From: Phlebiopsis flavidoalba
Lineage: Eukaryota > Basidiomycota > Agaricomycetes > Polyporales > Phanerochaetaceae
Length of the DNA stretch: 64,000 bases
Direction of reading: 5' to 3'
Assembly: GCA_035772785.1 (NCBI GenBank)
Contig: JAOCPU010000001.1
Span: 434,001 to 498,000, forward strand
Made by a program: the position numbers and the translations under genes. Under the pieces are notes generated by a model. It was not told the origin of the DNA and searched no databases. It saw nothing but the letters and a program-made list of their open reading frames with translations. This document shows, one piece after another, positions 1 to 11,675 of this stretch (position 1 is the first letter of the stretch; each line of letters opens with the position of its first letter).

Positions 1-1160
1 TCCCCCCTTCCCTCGCCAATAGCACAGCAAGCTCTGGTCCCAGTACAACGGATAGTGCAGCACCATCCCTTATTACCGACGCATCTACATTGTCCCCTAA
101 CTCCACATCGAATTACTCCCCTGTCACCGTCACCGTCACGGACAGCTCTGCACTCCCTAATTCGACAGCATTCGCAATTCCGACCAACGTGCCGACCGCA
201 TGCATGGCCATTATGGCTTCAGGATCCTTCTCGCTGACAGCCAGTCTACCCACAAGCACGGCTGACCTGAATGCATCCGGCAGTTGTCACTTTGGCGTCT
301 TCAACCTCCACGGACAACGTGACCGCCTTAATCGTATCGACGGATGGTCTGTCATCTACGGTCTCGTCCATCGCCTCTTCCACCACGGCAACAACGGATA
401 GCGCTGCTAGCGCCACATCCTCTGCATCTCCGGCAGGAAGCGCCAACTCTACTCAAAGTCTCGCGGACCTACCGGCTGCCACTGGGGCCCCGGGATTGTT
501 GAACTTCACGAACCCAGGTTACTGACGCCACTGTTCAGAAGCGTATTGCTCAGCGCAGACCAGACTGCCCGACGTTGCACAAAGCTGGCAAGATCTTTGT
601 GTAGGTCACTTATCTATCTATCCGAACCGCTCGTTCTAAATTTCACATTTCGTGCTAGCTCGTCAGCGGCGGTGACATTTTCACTACAGAGCCTTGTGTA
701 CAGCTGGCGGGTGTCAACGGTATCAACGCACTCCTCGCGAGTGCCGACCCCTGTGACCAACAGGACAACGCTGACGCAAATGATCGACTATGCCAAGTCC
801 TCCGGAGTTACCAACGCGGACGATCTCATTGCCAACGCTGTTGCGTACCGCCAGCACCCCCGCAATGCCCCTCAACATCAATGGGGTCGTTCCATCAACT
901 CCTTACTGTCAGAAGGCTCCACGCAATGCAGAACTCACAAGAAGGGAAAAAATTGTGGAAGGCACAGCTCCCTGGAGTGAATCCCGGCATCTTTTGGTAG
1001 TCCGTCGGTTGGACTGGTGGCGGGGGGGTTACGGTGATCGTGTGAGTCGTGACCTTTAATCCTCTCCGTGAAGTCTGGTTAATAATACTCTTTTTGTCAA
1101 TAGCGTCCTCATGTCCCCTTTGGTACCAGCCCGGATGTCACTACGTGCGGCTGCTCTTGA
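1..1160 (+). CDS. Ser/Thr-rich secreted-type protein, 5' truncated by the window edge
   Basis: The first 500 bases encode a very Ser/Thr/Ala-rich stretch with many N-x-S/T sites, as in heavily glycosylated fungal wall or secreted proteins. After a short intron (about 600-658, GTAGGT to CTAG) comes a more ordered, Cys-containing domain with the segments EPCVQLAGVNGINALLAS, DPCDQQDNADAMIDYAKS and NINGVVPSTPYCQKAPRN. A last exon after a second intron (ending TCAATAG near 1103) reads CPFGTSPDVTTCGCS and stops at 1158-1160. The combination resembles a conserved family of secreted proteins of wood-decay basidiomycetes, but I cannot name a function. The start and signal peptide lie left of the window. 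At least three frame changes are needed (near 290, 525 and 780). Confidence 0.7.
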
Positions 1161-1567
1161 CCTGGATCCACACAACACCCCCCCACCCACACCAACCGAA
1201 GGACGCCTGCCCGAACATATTACTTAGTTCTTATTTAGGAACCACTTTCGAATGTCGTAGGTATTATATTGGGGAGCAAAACTCTGCAGACTTAACATTT
1301 CCATCATATAAAAACGAGGATGCTTGATGGCAAGGATCACCTAAGCAAGCCAAAATGACCCTCCTGGGGAAAGATCTGACAAACTACCCACGCCCGGCGC
1401 CGCTCACCAGAGGGCTATAAATTTGTGGCGTGATGATTGGCGGACACGCTTCTACATACATGGCAAAAGCCTTGGATCCTAACAACCCCAAACACGCTCA
1501 TCGCGTGCCTCTTGCAGCGCACTCCCTACGTTCACCGTGCTTCAGACACACATACAACCTCCGAGCC
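1161..1567. other. intergenic, no gene seen
   Basis: About 400 bases lie between the stop of the secreted protein and the start of the SRP receptor gene. I see no conserved reading frame. TATATTGG-type AT-rich sequence occurs near 1264, and GGCTATAAATTTG at about 1411-1423 could be a TATA element roughly 150 bases upstream of the SRPRB start. Confidence 0.5.
1416..1421 (+). promoter_or_regulatory. possible TATA box for the SRP receptor beta gene
   Basis: TATAAA in the context GGGCTATAAATTTG lies about 150 bases upstream of the ATG at 1568. Assignment rests on motif and position only. Confidence 0.4.
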
Positions 1568-2619
1568 ATGGATGGCCCTGCCGAAAATCCCAAAATGCAC
1601 GATACTACGCCCAGTCCGAAGTAATATCACCAGCCTCCCTCGCGAGCCCCCAATTGCTACTCCTCGGCTCGCTAGTTCTTGCAGCAGTCATCTTGGCGTG
1701 TTTGTACCCTCTACCTCCGAGTGAGATCATTGACCGACAGGGTTGTAGGGTCTTCGTTGCCGCGCGCAAGAAAGCCTTGTCCAAGGGAAAACTCGCTACT
1801 ACTTGTGGGACCCTCAGATGGAGGGAAAGACAGCTATTCTATCCACTGTCCGTTCATCAGCCTAGCTTTGGATTGTACCGTGCTAACACGTTCTGTAGCT
1901 GCTATACAAACAAACGCTGTCTACACATGCTTCTATGCAGACGATAACATGGCGCAAATATCTCTGCCGCCTAGCAACAAGTCACTCAGACTCATCGACA
2001 TCCCTGGACATCCTCGCATAAGAGACCAGTTCCGGGAATACATCCCAGACGCAAAAGCTGTAGCTTTCGTGGTCGATGCGAGCACCATATTCGAGGAATG
2101 GTGCAGCCGTAGCAGAAGGGGAGTACGTCTGTCTGACACCCGGTACTGCGGTTACGTCGTTTTACTCAGCTTCACCCCTCCTTGCAGACATTTTACACCT
2201 CACGTTCTCAATACACTCATGTCACTTCCCCCAACTCAAACACCTCCAGCATATTTACTATAATTGCGCACAAAACTGATCTCCTGAAAGCCTCTGCGAC
2301 CGCAAGTGCAGAGCAGCTCGCTATCAATTCGTGTCCGCACGATCTCTCGAACGCGAACTTGACAAGCGGAAAAGTTCCCATGCCGGGGGCGTCGCCGTGG
2401 ATTGGGGCTCTCGGAGAAGAGGGAGAAAGAAGGGCTGCTGAGTTGGGTGGACTCGAGTGTTGCAGGAAGCGGTGAGTTCAAAATTCGCCGATTGGGAGGG
2501 TGGAGAAGTGTCTTTCATTGGCACATCCGTCACGGTCGGCAAGGCGGCAGTGATAGATGAGGAGCAAGAAAGACGGTCTTTCACCCCTTCGAGAGTGGCT
2601 TGTAGAGCTGCCATATTAG
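1568..2619 (+). CDS. Signal recognition particle receptor subunit beta (GTPase)
   Basis: This protein anchors the SRP receptor alpha subunit in the ER membrane for co-translational targeting. An N-terminal membrane segment is visible (ISPASLASPQ then LLLLGSLVLAAVILACLY). It is followed by the G1 loop LLVGPSDGGK, the G3 region SLRLIDIPGHPRIRDQFREY, VAFVVDASTI, the G4-type HKTDLLKA, and the C-terminal ADWEGGEVSFIGTSVT. The end reads GLSPLREWLVELPY, with TAG at 2617-2619. The start at 1568 (MDGPAENPKMHDTTPSPK) is the first ATG before the membrane segment. Length fits the family, at roughly 280 residues. Introns lie near 1721-1740, 1853-1900 and 2122-2200. Several one-base frame breaks occur, for example in the G1 loop, where K-T is read as K-D. 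The family is clear; exact exon ends are approximate. Confidence 0.88.
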
Positions 2620-3155
2620 CTGCTTTCACTACTGTGACCTGGGAGTTCGTTCACGATGTACATTATCACAACCAGTTTTTTGCCATGAGGCACCACCACT
2701 CTTCAACGAGGGCGTATGCTACGATATTCTCTCGTGAAAGACAGGATAAAATTGAATGTATTGCGAGTCAAACTAGTTACAGGATGTGCGGAAGTTCTGA
2801 CACTCACCGCACCATGGGCCATCCAAGGAAAGACGAGTGGGAGAGCTCTTATTCTGCCGAGTTCCTCTATGCAACCACAATCGCCTCGCCGTCGACGTTG
2901 AGACAATTCTGGAAGGGCGTGGCACTGTCTTAAAGGATGCACGAGAGAGAAACAAGCGACACGACCAGTATCGCAGAATTTATAGCACGCACGCTTTGCT
3001 TGTATCTGTTTGGCCTCAATGCGTGACGGGGTACCCGCATCGTAGCGTGTAACGTGGCCGTAACGTATGTGACATCACGCCACCGCCTACAACCCGCGTC
3101 ATAAACTGACCTTGTCCACCACGACCGCAACTCTTCCACTCCGCACTTCGCCGCC
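2620..3155. other. intergenic between SRPRB and SAR1
   Basis: Overlapping short frames occur on both strands but none matches a family I know, and none shows a clear start with splice structure. It probably holds the SRPRB 3' region and the SAR1 promoter. Confidence 0.45.
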
Positions 3156-4097
3156 ATGTTCATTATCAACTGGTTCTGGGACGTCCTTGCACAGCTCGCG
3201 TGCGTGTTCTTCAAATTTCTTCGGCTTCCCATGCTCACGAGGAAGCCATTCTCAGGTCTACTGCACAAGAACGCAAAGATCTTGTTCCTCGGTCTTGACA
3301 ATGGCGGGCAAGACGGTGCGTGACGCGGACATTGCTCCGAAATTTTATGACTGAGAAGGACGTCCGTAGACCCTTCTGCACATGCTGAAGAACGACCTGT
3401 CGGGCGACGCTGCAGCCGACTCTGCACACACCCAGTACGTCTGCGTGACCGTCGTCCCACGGCAACGTGTATTCTTACCGCACACAGCCTCGGAGGAGCT
3501 TGCCAGCGGTAACGTCAAGTTCACGTACATACGAATCTCGGTGGACACCAGCAGGGTGCGTGGTTTCTTTTCTATGCTCGTGGGGCGGCCCCGCTGAAAA
3601 TACGCGTTTCGCGCGTGTAACAGCGCGCCGCCCTGTGGCGGGGACTACTTCCCCGATGGTTCGACGGTATCGTCTTCCTCGTCGACAGCCGTCGTGACAT
3701 TGAGCGTTTCCCAGGAGTCCAAGGCTGAGCTTGACTCCCTCCTCTCGATTGAGGAGCTTGCGAAGGTTCCCTTCCTCATTCTTGGCAACAAGATCGACGC
3801 GCCAGGCGCGCCGTCAGCGAGGAGGAGCTCAGACATCACCTCGGTCTCTACCAGACGACTGGCAGGAGGTACGGCGCAATTGCATGTCTTCGTGCACTCT
3901 CTCTGACTCGTTCATAGGGCAAGGTCCCCCTCAACGACATTCGCCCCATTGAAATCTTCATGTGTTCAGTCGTCCAGAGGCAAGGTACGGAGAGGGATTC
4001 CGGTGGTTGTCGCATACGTAAGCATCTTCGTTCGTCCACTCGGGCACAGTAAACGTGTACACTTACACTGACCCCCACGACACGCTTTTAGATCTAG
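3156..4097 (+). CDS. SAR1: Small COPII GTPase Sar1
   Basis: Sar1 starts COPII coat assembly at ER exit sites. The N-terminal amphipathic helix typical of Sar1 is present ([20 protein letters not shown]), then [12 protein letters not shown] with the P-loop (split by one extra G), [19 protein letters not shown], the LGGHQQ switch II region, DYFPMV then [19 protein letters not shown] (G4), and GEGFRWLS at the end. The last exon is two codons: an intron GTAAGC...TTTTAG ends at 4091 and ATC TAG follows, giving the family's typical SQYI end if one base was lost just before the donor. Introns also begin near 3313, 3435 and 3557. Frame breaks inside near-invariant motifs of an essential protein are the best evidence that the indels are sequence errors. 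Confidence 0.95.
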
Positions 4098-4689
4098 ACG
4101 TTTCTACCATGGAGGCTCGCCGGGAGGGATGGTGGATCGGATTTGGTAGAATACTCTTTTGCGCTAACTCGTTATCGTCCTAGCCCCGCTATGTGTTTGC
4201 TGAATTATATGCGTTTCTTCAGTTTCTTCCTGGCAGTTGTGTGGCGGCTGAGAGTATCGTGTGAGCCGTAAAGCTTTTAAAGGTCGAGAAAATGGTGACA
4301 CGCAGGGCCCAAGCGAGCGCCATCGCGTGTCATGCAATGCCTCTCAACTTGACACGGTACCTCCAACCGCGCTCTGTCCCCCCTCATTCAGGACTGTACT
4401 CCTTGTCTCGGACTCTACTACGAGTTGGTCTAATTCTTGTACAGCGAATGGCACCCCCCCCCACCCGATGCCCATTCAGTGGGTGTGAAGTACACGGACC
4501 ATCGACTACCGCTTCTTTCAGTGACGCGGACCCACTTCCGTTCTACACCCCTCCGACGGGAACAGAGCGCAAGGGGCCCTTGGAAAACACTTGAAGGTCG
4601 GAGAGTGCGTGACAAAACTTGATAATACCTCTTTCGTACTCTAATACCGCAGCAACATAGACCGTACACGCGAGCGACATACAGGTATA
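4098..4689. other. SAR1 3' region, no gene seen
   Basis: The sequence after the Sar1 stop shows no sustained conserved frame. A C-rich tract lies near 4452-4468. Confidence 0.4.
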
Positions 4690-4724
4690 CTCCGACTCCT
4701 CGCGCGCCTGCTCGCGCCGAACGA

Positions 4725-5288
4725 ATGTCTGGCTGCACCCCTCCGGTCCGGAAGTATCTCTTCGCAGGGGCAGCGTGCGATCTCATCGCAGCCGTGTGGG
4801 TCCTACATCTACACGCTCCTCGCCCTGACTCTCCGTCTTCACTACCCTCCTGCCACGTCTCGGACACACCCGTGCCCTCCGATTACACCAAATACATCCC
4901 CACGAGCGAGCAGCGCCCCAGCGACAGTCCAGCGGGACCGGGAGGCCGGACTGGACGTAGAGGGAAGCTCGCGTTGGCGAAGCTCCTGGACGCGCATTGC
5001 ATCTGCTCAACCCTGTTGGCCCAAAAAGAAACCCTCTAGTCTTCACGACGTCAGTACAACACAGCTGGCTGCGTCTCCGAGGCCCGGTGCTCTCTCTCTT
5101 TCGTGATATTCCGCACAGTATGGCGTGCGTTGTCGTCGGCCGGTGGGACGGTCCGCGGCAGTGTGGATCGGCTTAGGGCACGCACTGGAAGGATAGTGCG
5201 TCCGTTCATACTATGGCGTCCGCGTCCGCTGGAGTTATGGCGCGTGAAACAGGGCGGGGACGAAGGGTGGTTGAGGGAGGTGTGGTAA
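4725..5288 (+). CDS. candidate short gene of unknown function
   Basis: A 104-residue frame starts at 4725 (MSGCTPPVRKYLFAGAACDL) and carries SDTPVPSDYTKYIPTSE and a Gly/Arg segment. It stops at 5037-5039. A neighbouring frame continues with FRDIPHSMACVVVGRWDG and HTMASASAGVMARE to about 5290. The amino-acid texture looks coding, but I recognise no domain, and a chance frame cannot be excluded at this length. It lies downstream of SAR1 on the same strand. Confidence 0.25.
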
Positions 5289-5289
5289 G

Positions 5290-6175
5290 CTGGAAAAACA
5301 GATGGTGGGGTTTCGGCAGGCGGGAGTTTCGTGGCTTGGGTCGTGGCAATGTATGCATGTAAATGTTTTTGTCGCGTTCGTACGCTAAGTGCGCACTGCG
5401 AAGGTCAGATGGTGATCTCCCGTTTCTCTATGAGAGTTACATCTAATCCCTGCAAATCGTCTCTGACCACCGACACAGAACTTCTCGCCATATTTCTAAC
5501 CTCATATATCTCACTATCGCGCGCGCGGCACTATGAAGAGGTCGAGCCACCTTCCCGGTCTGCGCAGCCTGCTCGGTCACCCCTCAGCAAGCTTCGTGCC
5601 TCAGATGGTTCTGGTCGCTTGGCGCGGGATTGCTCTTCGTGTGCAAGCAGACAGGACCTTCGTGTTTACTGGTGGTTCCTCCCAACTTTCGTGTTTGTCC
5701 AATCTCAATAAGGTCTGCAAATCTCAGGTACGTTGTTGCACACCCTCACCCTACGTATTCGTTGCTTTACGAGTTGCGGTCGGGACACAGTAATTTCCTT
5801 TGTGTACATCATTCTCTTCCTGCCGTTTGCTGTACTGACCCCGCCGTTTTCCGTACGACAAACACACGTCTGAGGTTCTGCAACTCGCGTGCATGTTGAT
5901 AGGCACGCAAGCTCTCTGGTTGAGCGAAGCATACAAACTCGATTTCTAGGTGAGAATGTCTTCTACTCGTGCCCTCTGGGCGCGTGGCGTTATATACTTG
6001 TGGCGACATGCACGGGTTTTGGGGCTGGGTGTTCATGCAATGTTACGAGGGGTGACTGTGTGAGGTTTTAGCAATGGATTATATTTGCGGGTAGTATGCT
6101 ATCCGTTAATAGTACATTTGTCATTTCCTCGCGGATTCCGTAGATTAGCGTCGAGGAAGGCTAATTCACGGGGCG
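5290..6175. other. unassigned stretch, possible coding pieces
   Basis: Frames at 5331-5711 and 5533-5793 (+) overlap in different phases and carry no motif that I know. They could be exons of the same unknown gene as at 4725-5288, or noise. No repeat or RNA feature is visible. Confidence 0.3.
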
Positions 6176-6739
6176 TCAGTTTGTGAAGCCCTCGGCGCCG
6201 TCTCGAACTTCGATCACCTTCGCCGACATCGGCCTTTGTACACAATGAGACTGCGCATTTCGGCGAGCAGGAGGGGGACGTACGGTGTTCTGGAATTCTA
6301 ATCAGCCGCACTAGCGTGAAGAGTGAGCAGAGTCATCCTCGCTTGACGAGGGTGCCCAGTTAATGAGGACGAGGGGGAATGACTTGCGGCCGTCATCGTG
6401 AGTGCGCTCGTAGGAAAGCACGACGTATCGCGGTGGAGTTTCTCTGGCAGCTCTGTCGATAGCACACGCGATTGAAACATCCACTGCGACATCGTAGGGT
6501 AGTGAGACTTCACCCTCAGCTAGATCCTCGATGCTAATTGTTGTCAAAACTGCTCTACTTCCTCCATGATGAGCTTCTGCTTGTTGGATCTTGACTCGAC
6601 TATGGCACGTCTGCTCCGGCATTGCGTCGGGCGAGACCTGAACTGCGAAGCGAACGGGACCGCTTGAGTTCTTGAGGAATGTCAACCGTGCTGGACTATG
6701 CCCAGCTAAATACCTCAATGAAACATGAGGCAATGCCAT
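6176..6739 (-). CDS. Glia maturation factor-type ADF-H protein (Arp2/3 debranching factor)
   Basis: GMF proteins are small ADF-homology proteins that bind Arp2/3 and remove actin branches. On the minus strand the pieces in order are VDIPQELK, NKQKLIMEEVEQF, NISIEDLAE, PPRYVVLSYERTHDDGRKSF, PLVLINWAPSSSE, MTLLTLHASA and VIEVRDGAEGFT. These match the GMF family from end to end and in order (about 140 residues). The start is uncertain because the first exon is small and the frame changes near 6640-6700. The last few residues after GAEGFT are also uncertain. I prefer GMF to cofilin because of the MEEVE-x-NISIEDLAE segment and the DGRxSFPLVLI core. Confidence 0.85.
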
Positions 6740-7093
6740 ATGCTACTGACTGCAACCATAGGGTGGCCGCTTGGGGGAGAAAGTAGAGGGCTTTGTGGCG
6801 AGAATCGCATCTGTAGAAGCAAGGGAGCGAGTAGTATAGATTAGATTAGATCCAGGGAGCAGGGCCAACGCGAACCTTATCGCATCTTACCGCGTGTCAA
6901 CTCATCCACTTCAGAACGATTTCCTACGAAACATACTACTTTGAAGTCTCTATCTTGCTGGCAGTTATCACCTCTATAGTGTTGAGTTCATAACGCCTCT
7001 GATGACAAGCAAGGTTTGCGGCGCTTCGCGAGTATGCTCCCCCTGGATATGTGATAACAACTCGCTAGCAGCAATCTCTGAACAGAGACCACG
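6740..7093. other. divergent intergenic region between GMF and ureD
   Basis: Roughly 350 bases separate the two divergently transcribed genes and probably hold both promoters. The stretch is AT-richer than the genes, and no clear TATA box stands out. Confidence 0.45.
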
Positions 7094-8218
7094 ATGAGCG
7101 TACGCGTGGAGAAAGAGAAGATCGGTCAGCAGGTTCAAGGGCGAATAGAGGTCAGCGGCTCCGAGAGGGGCACGAAGCGGTCCTCTCTGAGCTCTCGTAT
7201 TCCTACCCTCTCAAACTCTTGTCACCACGACTTTCTCTACCGGATGTCTCCGTGGTCTACGTCCTTAAACGTATGGTGGCGGTTTGGTAGCTGGTGATAG
7301 CGTTGACCTACGCACGATTGTAAAAGATGGCATGTTTCTCTTGTGTGCTTCTAACACAAGTGGTGGGTCGCTCCCGGCTTCTCATACCCCCGATTAACCT
7401 ACTCGAATTCTTGAAGGGTTCAACAAAGGTCTTCAAGACTCGCATAGGACAGCGGCATGCACGTCCTACATCTCAACAAGAACCTCATGTGAGACACCAC
7501 ACAACGAATGACTGTCAATATCAAAAGTGCAGGCTCACTATTTCTCCTCCCTGATCCTGTCACTGCTTTCGTTCTGCACGGTACAACCAGATCCAAGCCT
7601 TTCGCATGACATCCGACGCATCAGTTGTTCTCTTAGACTGGATAACCTCGCCGGACGTAAATCCATGGGAGAGGACTGGGTGTTTAGCTATGAAAGCATC
7701 GTGGGTACTTCTCCAGCCTTAATGAGTTTTTCGTGGACGGAAGGCGCGTTGGCTCGTGATGCGATGCTTCTAGAGGAACAGAAGACAACATCAAAGTCCT
7801 GCCCTTTCGCTCGCTCTCAGATCGTCTCAACCCATACTCCTGCTATGCTACCGTAATTCTCTACGTGCCTGCCCACGGATCAGGAGTACAATCGAAACAC
7901 TTGTCCGCCAGATTTGGCGAGATTACAGTGTTCAAGCATGCTGCTCGACCAAATTTAATGTGGTCAATTGACCGCCTCTGGATGGCGAGAAGGGACTGTA
8001 TTGTGCGAGTGGCGGCTCAGGTTACAGAAGACGTGCGAACGTGGCTAGCTGGGTCGGAAGAGTTACTAGACTCTCTACGTAACGCTATATTGGCGAAGAT
8101 GTGTGACTACAGGACTATTTGGTCGATAAACCAGGATCCAGCAAAACGTATTGGTGAGGTCGTGCAAGTACTTCCCCAGAATCCGCTCACGGCTTCCTCT
8201 CGAAGTAGGTGGAGTTAA
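7094..8218 (+). CDS. ureD: Urease accessory protein UreD (UreH) family
   Basis: UreD is a scaffold that, with UreF and UreG, delivers nickel to apo-urease. The visible order is LSELSYSYPLKLLSPRLSLP, VVYVL, the glycine-rich YGGGLVAGD (spanning a frame change near 7275), FLVLLTQ, GSTKVFKTRIGQRH, a segment equivalent to GGSLFLLPDPVT near 7533-7560, DWVFSYESI, ARDAMLLEEQ, LPFRSL, and near the end IVRVAAQVTEDVRTWLAGS. This matches fungal UreD along its length. The start at 7094 (MSVRVEKEKIG) is the first ATG of the leading frame. One intron is likely between 7362 and 7412. The urease gene and ureF/ureG are not in the window, as expected for fungi, where they are unlinked. Confidence 0.85.
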
Positions 8219-9406
8219 TCAACGAAATGATTTTGCAGCATTACATGGGTGCTAAAACCGCAAGGTCTATGAACACTGGCATTACTCTGCATAACGTCTC
8301 TCCCCATCACCGCGCCACGTGCGCAGAACCCGTTAAAAATCCTTGACGTCTCTTATAATTATCTTCACTGATGCAAAAACCCTAACAACTCACTCTACCT
8401 ACCCACGTCTGGGTTTGCCTAGGCTACATGCGCTCACAATAAAGCAAATGCATCTATGCGGTACATACTTGGGCCGTCCGTCTTGGTCTTAGGGCATTAT
8501 TTCTTGAAGATCTAATTGGTAAAGTGTGTATTAGATATCACAACCGCAGTTTGACACAGCCAACTCAGTCGACCTTACCTTAGGTGCTATAAATTGCAGC
8601 AGCTTCCTCGGTACGTAGTCTAGCTCTTGTAGTATGCTGCGCGTTTACATGGCTAATACGAATTCGTCAATCGTTAGGCAAAAAAGATGGTTGGTACGGG
8701 TAGTATTTGTCCGGGGGTACCAGTATTAACAAGCCACTGTTTTGCGATTCAGGTACGAAGACCGATGAATCGGCGGGAAGATGTTACGTGATGAGCGGCG
8801 CTTGTGACGTCGAAGCGACGTTTTCATTGAGACCCTAGGCAATCTTCGTCTTAGTCGTCTCGCACGATTCAGTAAACCTCACACCAAGTGGGGCTTCCAT
8901 ACAACAAACGGCGCCAGGCTTTGACAACTCCAGCGAGTCCTGTTGCCGTGGCCAAGCGTGCATGGGGCCATACGAATACCCCAAAGGTGGATACTTATGA
9001 TGCGGAAGTCCACCGGATCGGAGAAGCTGTGCGCCTACATTGTGAATCATTGTGAACTTCTGTGGCGGATGGTGTACTAACACAGTTCATCTTCTATACT
9101 AATCATCATTTGCTGGACTAATCGGTTGTGGCTTGAAGGCTCGGCGATGCATGCGCAGTCCTCGGGCATTGACATAAAGATGCAACCTGTACGTGTGAAT
9201 CCTGTACAAGGATAAGATGCGATTGCCTCAGAGATGCGGTTTGACTTCGTCCCCATGTCCTCCACCGACGCACTATCTTAGCTACTGACACGTGACTGCC
9301 CCTGTGAGTGCCATTCCTCCACATTCGTCATTTCGTTGATTCTAAGGCAGTATCTTGGTCATCAGTGCAGGTCAGTTTGTGGAGGATCGGAATCGATACC
9401 CACACC
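8219..9406. other. intergenic, about 1.2 kb, no gene seen
   Basis: The region is AT-richer than its flanks, with stop codons frequent in all frames. Short frames at 8835-9083 and 9077-9324 on the minus strand carry no motif that I recognise. It contains the promoter of the DUF6534-type gene. Confidence 0.45.
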
Positions 9407-10699
9407 ATGGACGACGACGTTATCTGACAAGTACCAAGCTTTTAGGCAGTCTGCTTAATTGGGGCCTCTTTTGTGTGTTCTCGTCTTTACAAGTCTGTCC
9501 GTCTAACAAAATTCTACTCCTCGTCAACATTGCTGATACGTCCCTCTTTAGATCTATACAATCTCGCGTTCCCCAACGATAGCGTTCGCTGCAAAATACT
9601 CGTCTACGTCATTTACCTGTTGGACGTACTGCAAGCAGACGTTCATTGTTTCACCGGGGATGTGTTCCAAATCTATGCGAGTGCGCTATGGGGATGTGAA
9701 TGAACTCAACCTGATGCAGAAAAAAACGAGTGGCTCGCCGTCCCCGTGTTCTGCAGTATAGGTGTGTAACTCCATCAAGAGCACGAATCACACTTAAATT
9801 TAGACAGTGAGACGCCATTGTCCAGATATACTATGCTGGCGCATACGAATTTTGTCGAGATCATGGTGTCTAATGGCATTAGTAAATCCCGGTTCGTGTC
9901 ATTCTCTCTTGTATTCATGCCGCTACGCTTACCAACACCGAATTCTGACCGCAGCTGGCACTCACGCAGTCAATACTGGGACTGGTGGACAGGAGTTTCG
10001 TTAAGACCAAAATTCATTGGCAACTTTTCGAGGAGTCTGAACCCATAAAGGAAAAGGCCCACTTGATAACTATCGTCAATGTACCTCAGCCCAACTGAGT
10101 AACTTGTAGTGCACTGACACAACTTTCAGATCTGGCTTGCAGGGAGCGCAGCATGTGAACGTTCTCATCGCGGTCGTAATGTCTTACCTTGTGAGAATTC
10201 ACGTCAATCTACATGACAAACACTGAGTAGTTATGTTGCGACCCTCATAGTTATTACGCAAGGCAGCCCAGTTGGCCCAGGGGCAGCACTCGCACTAGGG
10301 TCAACCGGATAGTCCAGCTAATCGTTGAGACGGGAACACTGACTGGTACGCCTCAGACCACGTATCTGCATCGAGTACCGCTGACCTTTTATCAGCCCTA
10401 GCCGCGCTTCTTTCTCTCGCCTTGTTCGCCGCGTTCCCGCAGCGCGCCTACTATAGTTGCATCGGCGCCGTCTTTGCAAAGCTCTACGCAAACTCGCTGC
10501 TCGTGATATTCAACAGCCGCATGCAGATCAACGGGCAACTGAACTCACAGGATTCCTCGTCCACCATGTCGCGTACTAGACCCCCCGCGATGAAAGTGGG
10601 CCCGGCAAGATTGGATGGTATACAAGTCCAGGAACAGAGATCTTCGTCCATACAGACATCGAGATGAACGAAGAGGTGAGTAGCTCACCAGATGATTAG
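9407..10699 (+). CDS. DUF6534-type multi-pass membrane protein
   Basis: This belongs to the large mushroom family of about seven-TM proteins with the order LLNWGLFCV, Q/IYNLAFPNDSVRCKILVYVI, YLLDVLQ, VQIYYA, AQLAQGAALALGSTG, a DLLSALA-type segment, VETGTLT, and AAFPQRAYYSCIGAVFAKL then YANSLLVIFNSRMQ. All of these are readable in order, in changing frames. The last part is hydrophilic (GTEIFVHTDIEMNEEV) and stops at 10697-10699. An intron is visible from about 9491 to 9550 (ends CTTTAG). The family's function is unknown; a sensor or receptor role is sometimes supposed from topology only. The ATG at 9407 is my best guess for the start. Confidence 0.8.
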
Positions 10700-11675
10700 G
10701 ATATCGTCCCATTGCTAATCATATATAGAGATACCACCGAAAGCGAAGAGAAACTACGATGGCGTGTGGTAGTCCCATGGTCGCCGTGACGTTCAACATT
10801 TACATTATTGGAAAAACTAGTAGGACCCTGTCGTCGAACAAGAAATAACCGACCCAGTTTAATGCATATCATGAAGCTCAGCTGAGAACGAAAAACGAGC
10901 ACTACAGTGTGGAACACGGTGTGGAGAACCCGGGACTAGTGGACTATCGTGGAGTCCATTCATCCACTAAAATCGCGTGCAACTCGTGGAACTTGAGAGG
11001 TACATCGTACGCACGTCTTTGAAAGTCCCTCTCATCGATCCCACTCTGACTAAAATCATAACCTTGCTCCTGAGACTCAGTCCATTAAATATTTTGCTAG
11101 CTCCTGCGCCTTTCTACACCTAGGCTTCCGAACGACATCAGCGGATGAAACTCGGAAGCCGATGAGCGCGTCAGGGTTATCTTATCTAGCGACTGTGCGG
11201 GTCGTTGTGCCGTGCCTGTTTGTAATACACCACGGCTCGTCATCGGCCGCCGCGAGAGAGAGGTTTTGAATTGCTGCGTCCCGCCCGCGTTGTTGAGAAC
11301 GACGTAGGCGTGCGCGTACGTGATCAGGCCTGCGGGCCTGATCGCAGTGGATCACATCCGTCGCGGGGCAATAATAATCGACATAAGAACAGGACTGAGA
11401 AGGTTAACAACGCCACCGAAGCAGTAATGAAACCCGATAAGATGGTAACAAAAAGTTAAATTGGCGATAACTGCGGCTGCAGTGCAGCTCGTGTGCTCCA
11501 CGGTGATGTTCCTTGGCCAGCGTGCCTATCTCATGCATTCCTGCTTTCTCAGCACATTTTCTAGCCCAGAATGTGCAACACATGCTCTCTCGCGACCCTT
11601 GAGCTCCTCTTTCATGTCTCTCGTCATTTAAGGCCCTCGCAACACCCCTGTTCCTCGCCCGTCTTGCAGCCTAAA
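10700..11675. other. intergenic, about 1 kb, no gene seen
   Basis: No conserved frame is visible. CGTACGTGATCAGGCCTGCGG near 11315 forms local palindromic pieces (TGATCA, AGGCCT) but no convincing hairpin or repeat array. Confidence 0.45.

Noticed and set aside
3156..4097. Reading the Sar1 frame breaks as a pseudogene
   Set aside because: The same kind of breaks occurs in every conserved gene of the window, and splice sites and protein ends are intact, so sequence error explains it better.
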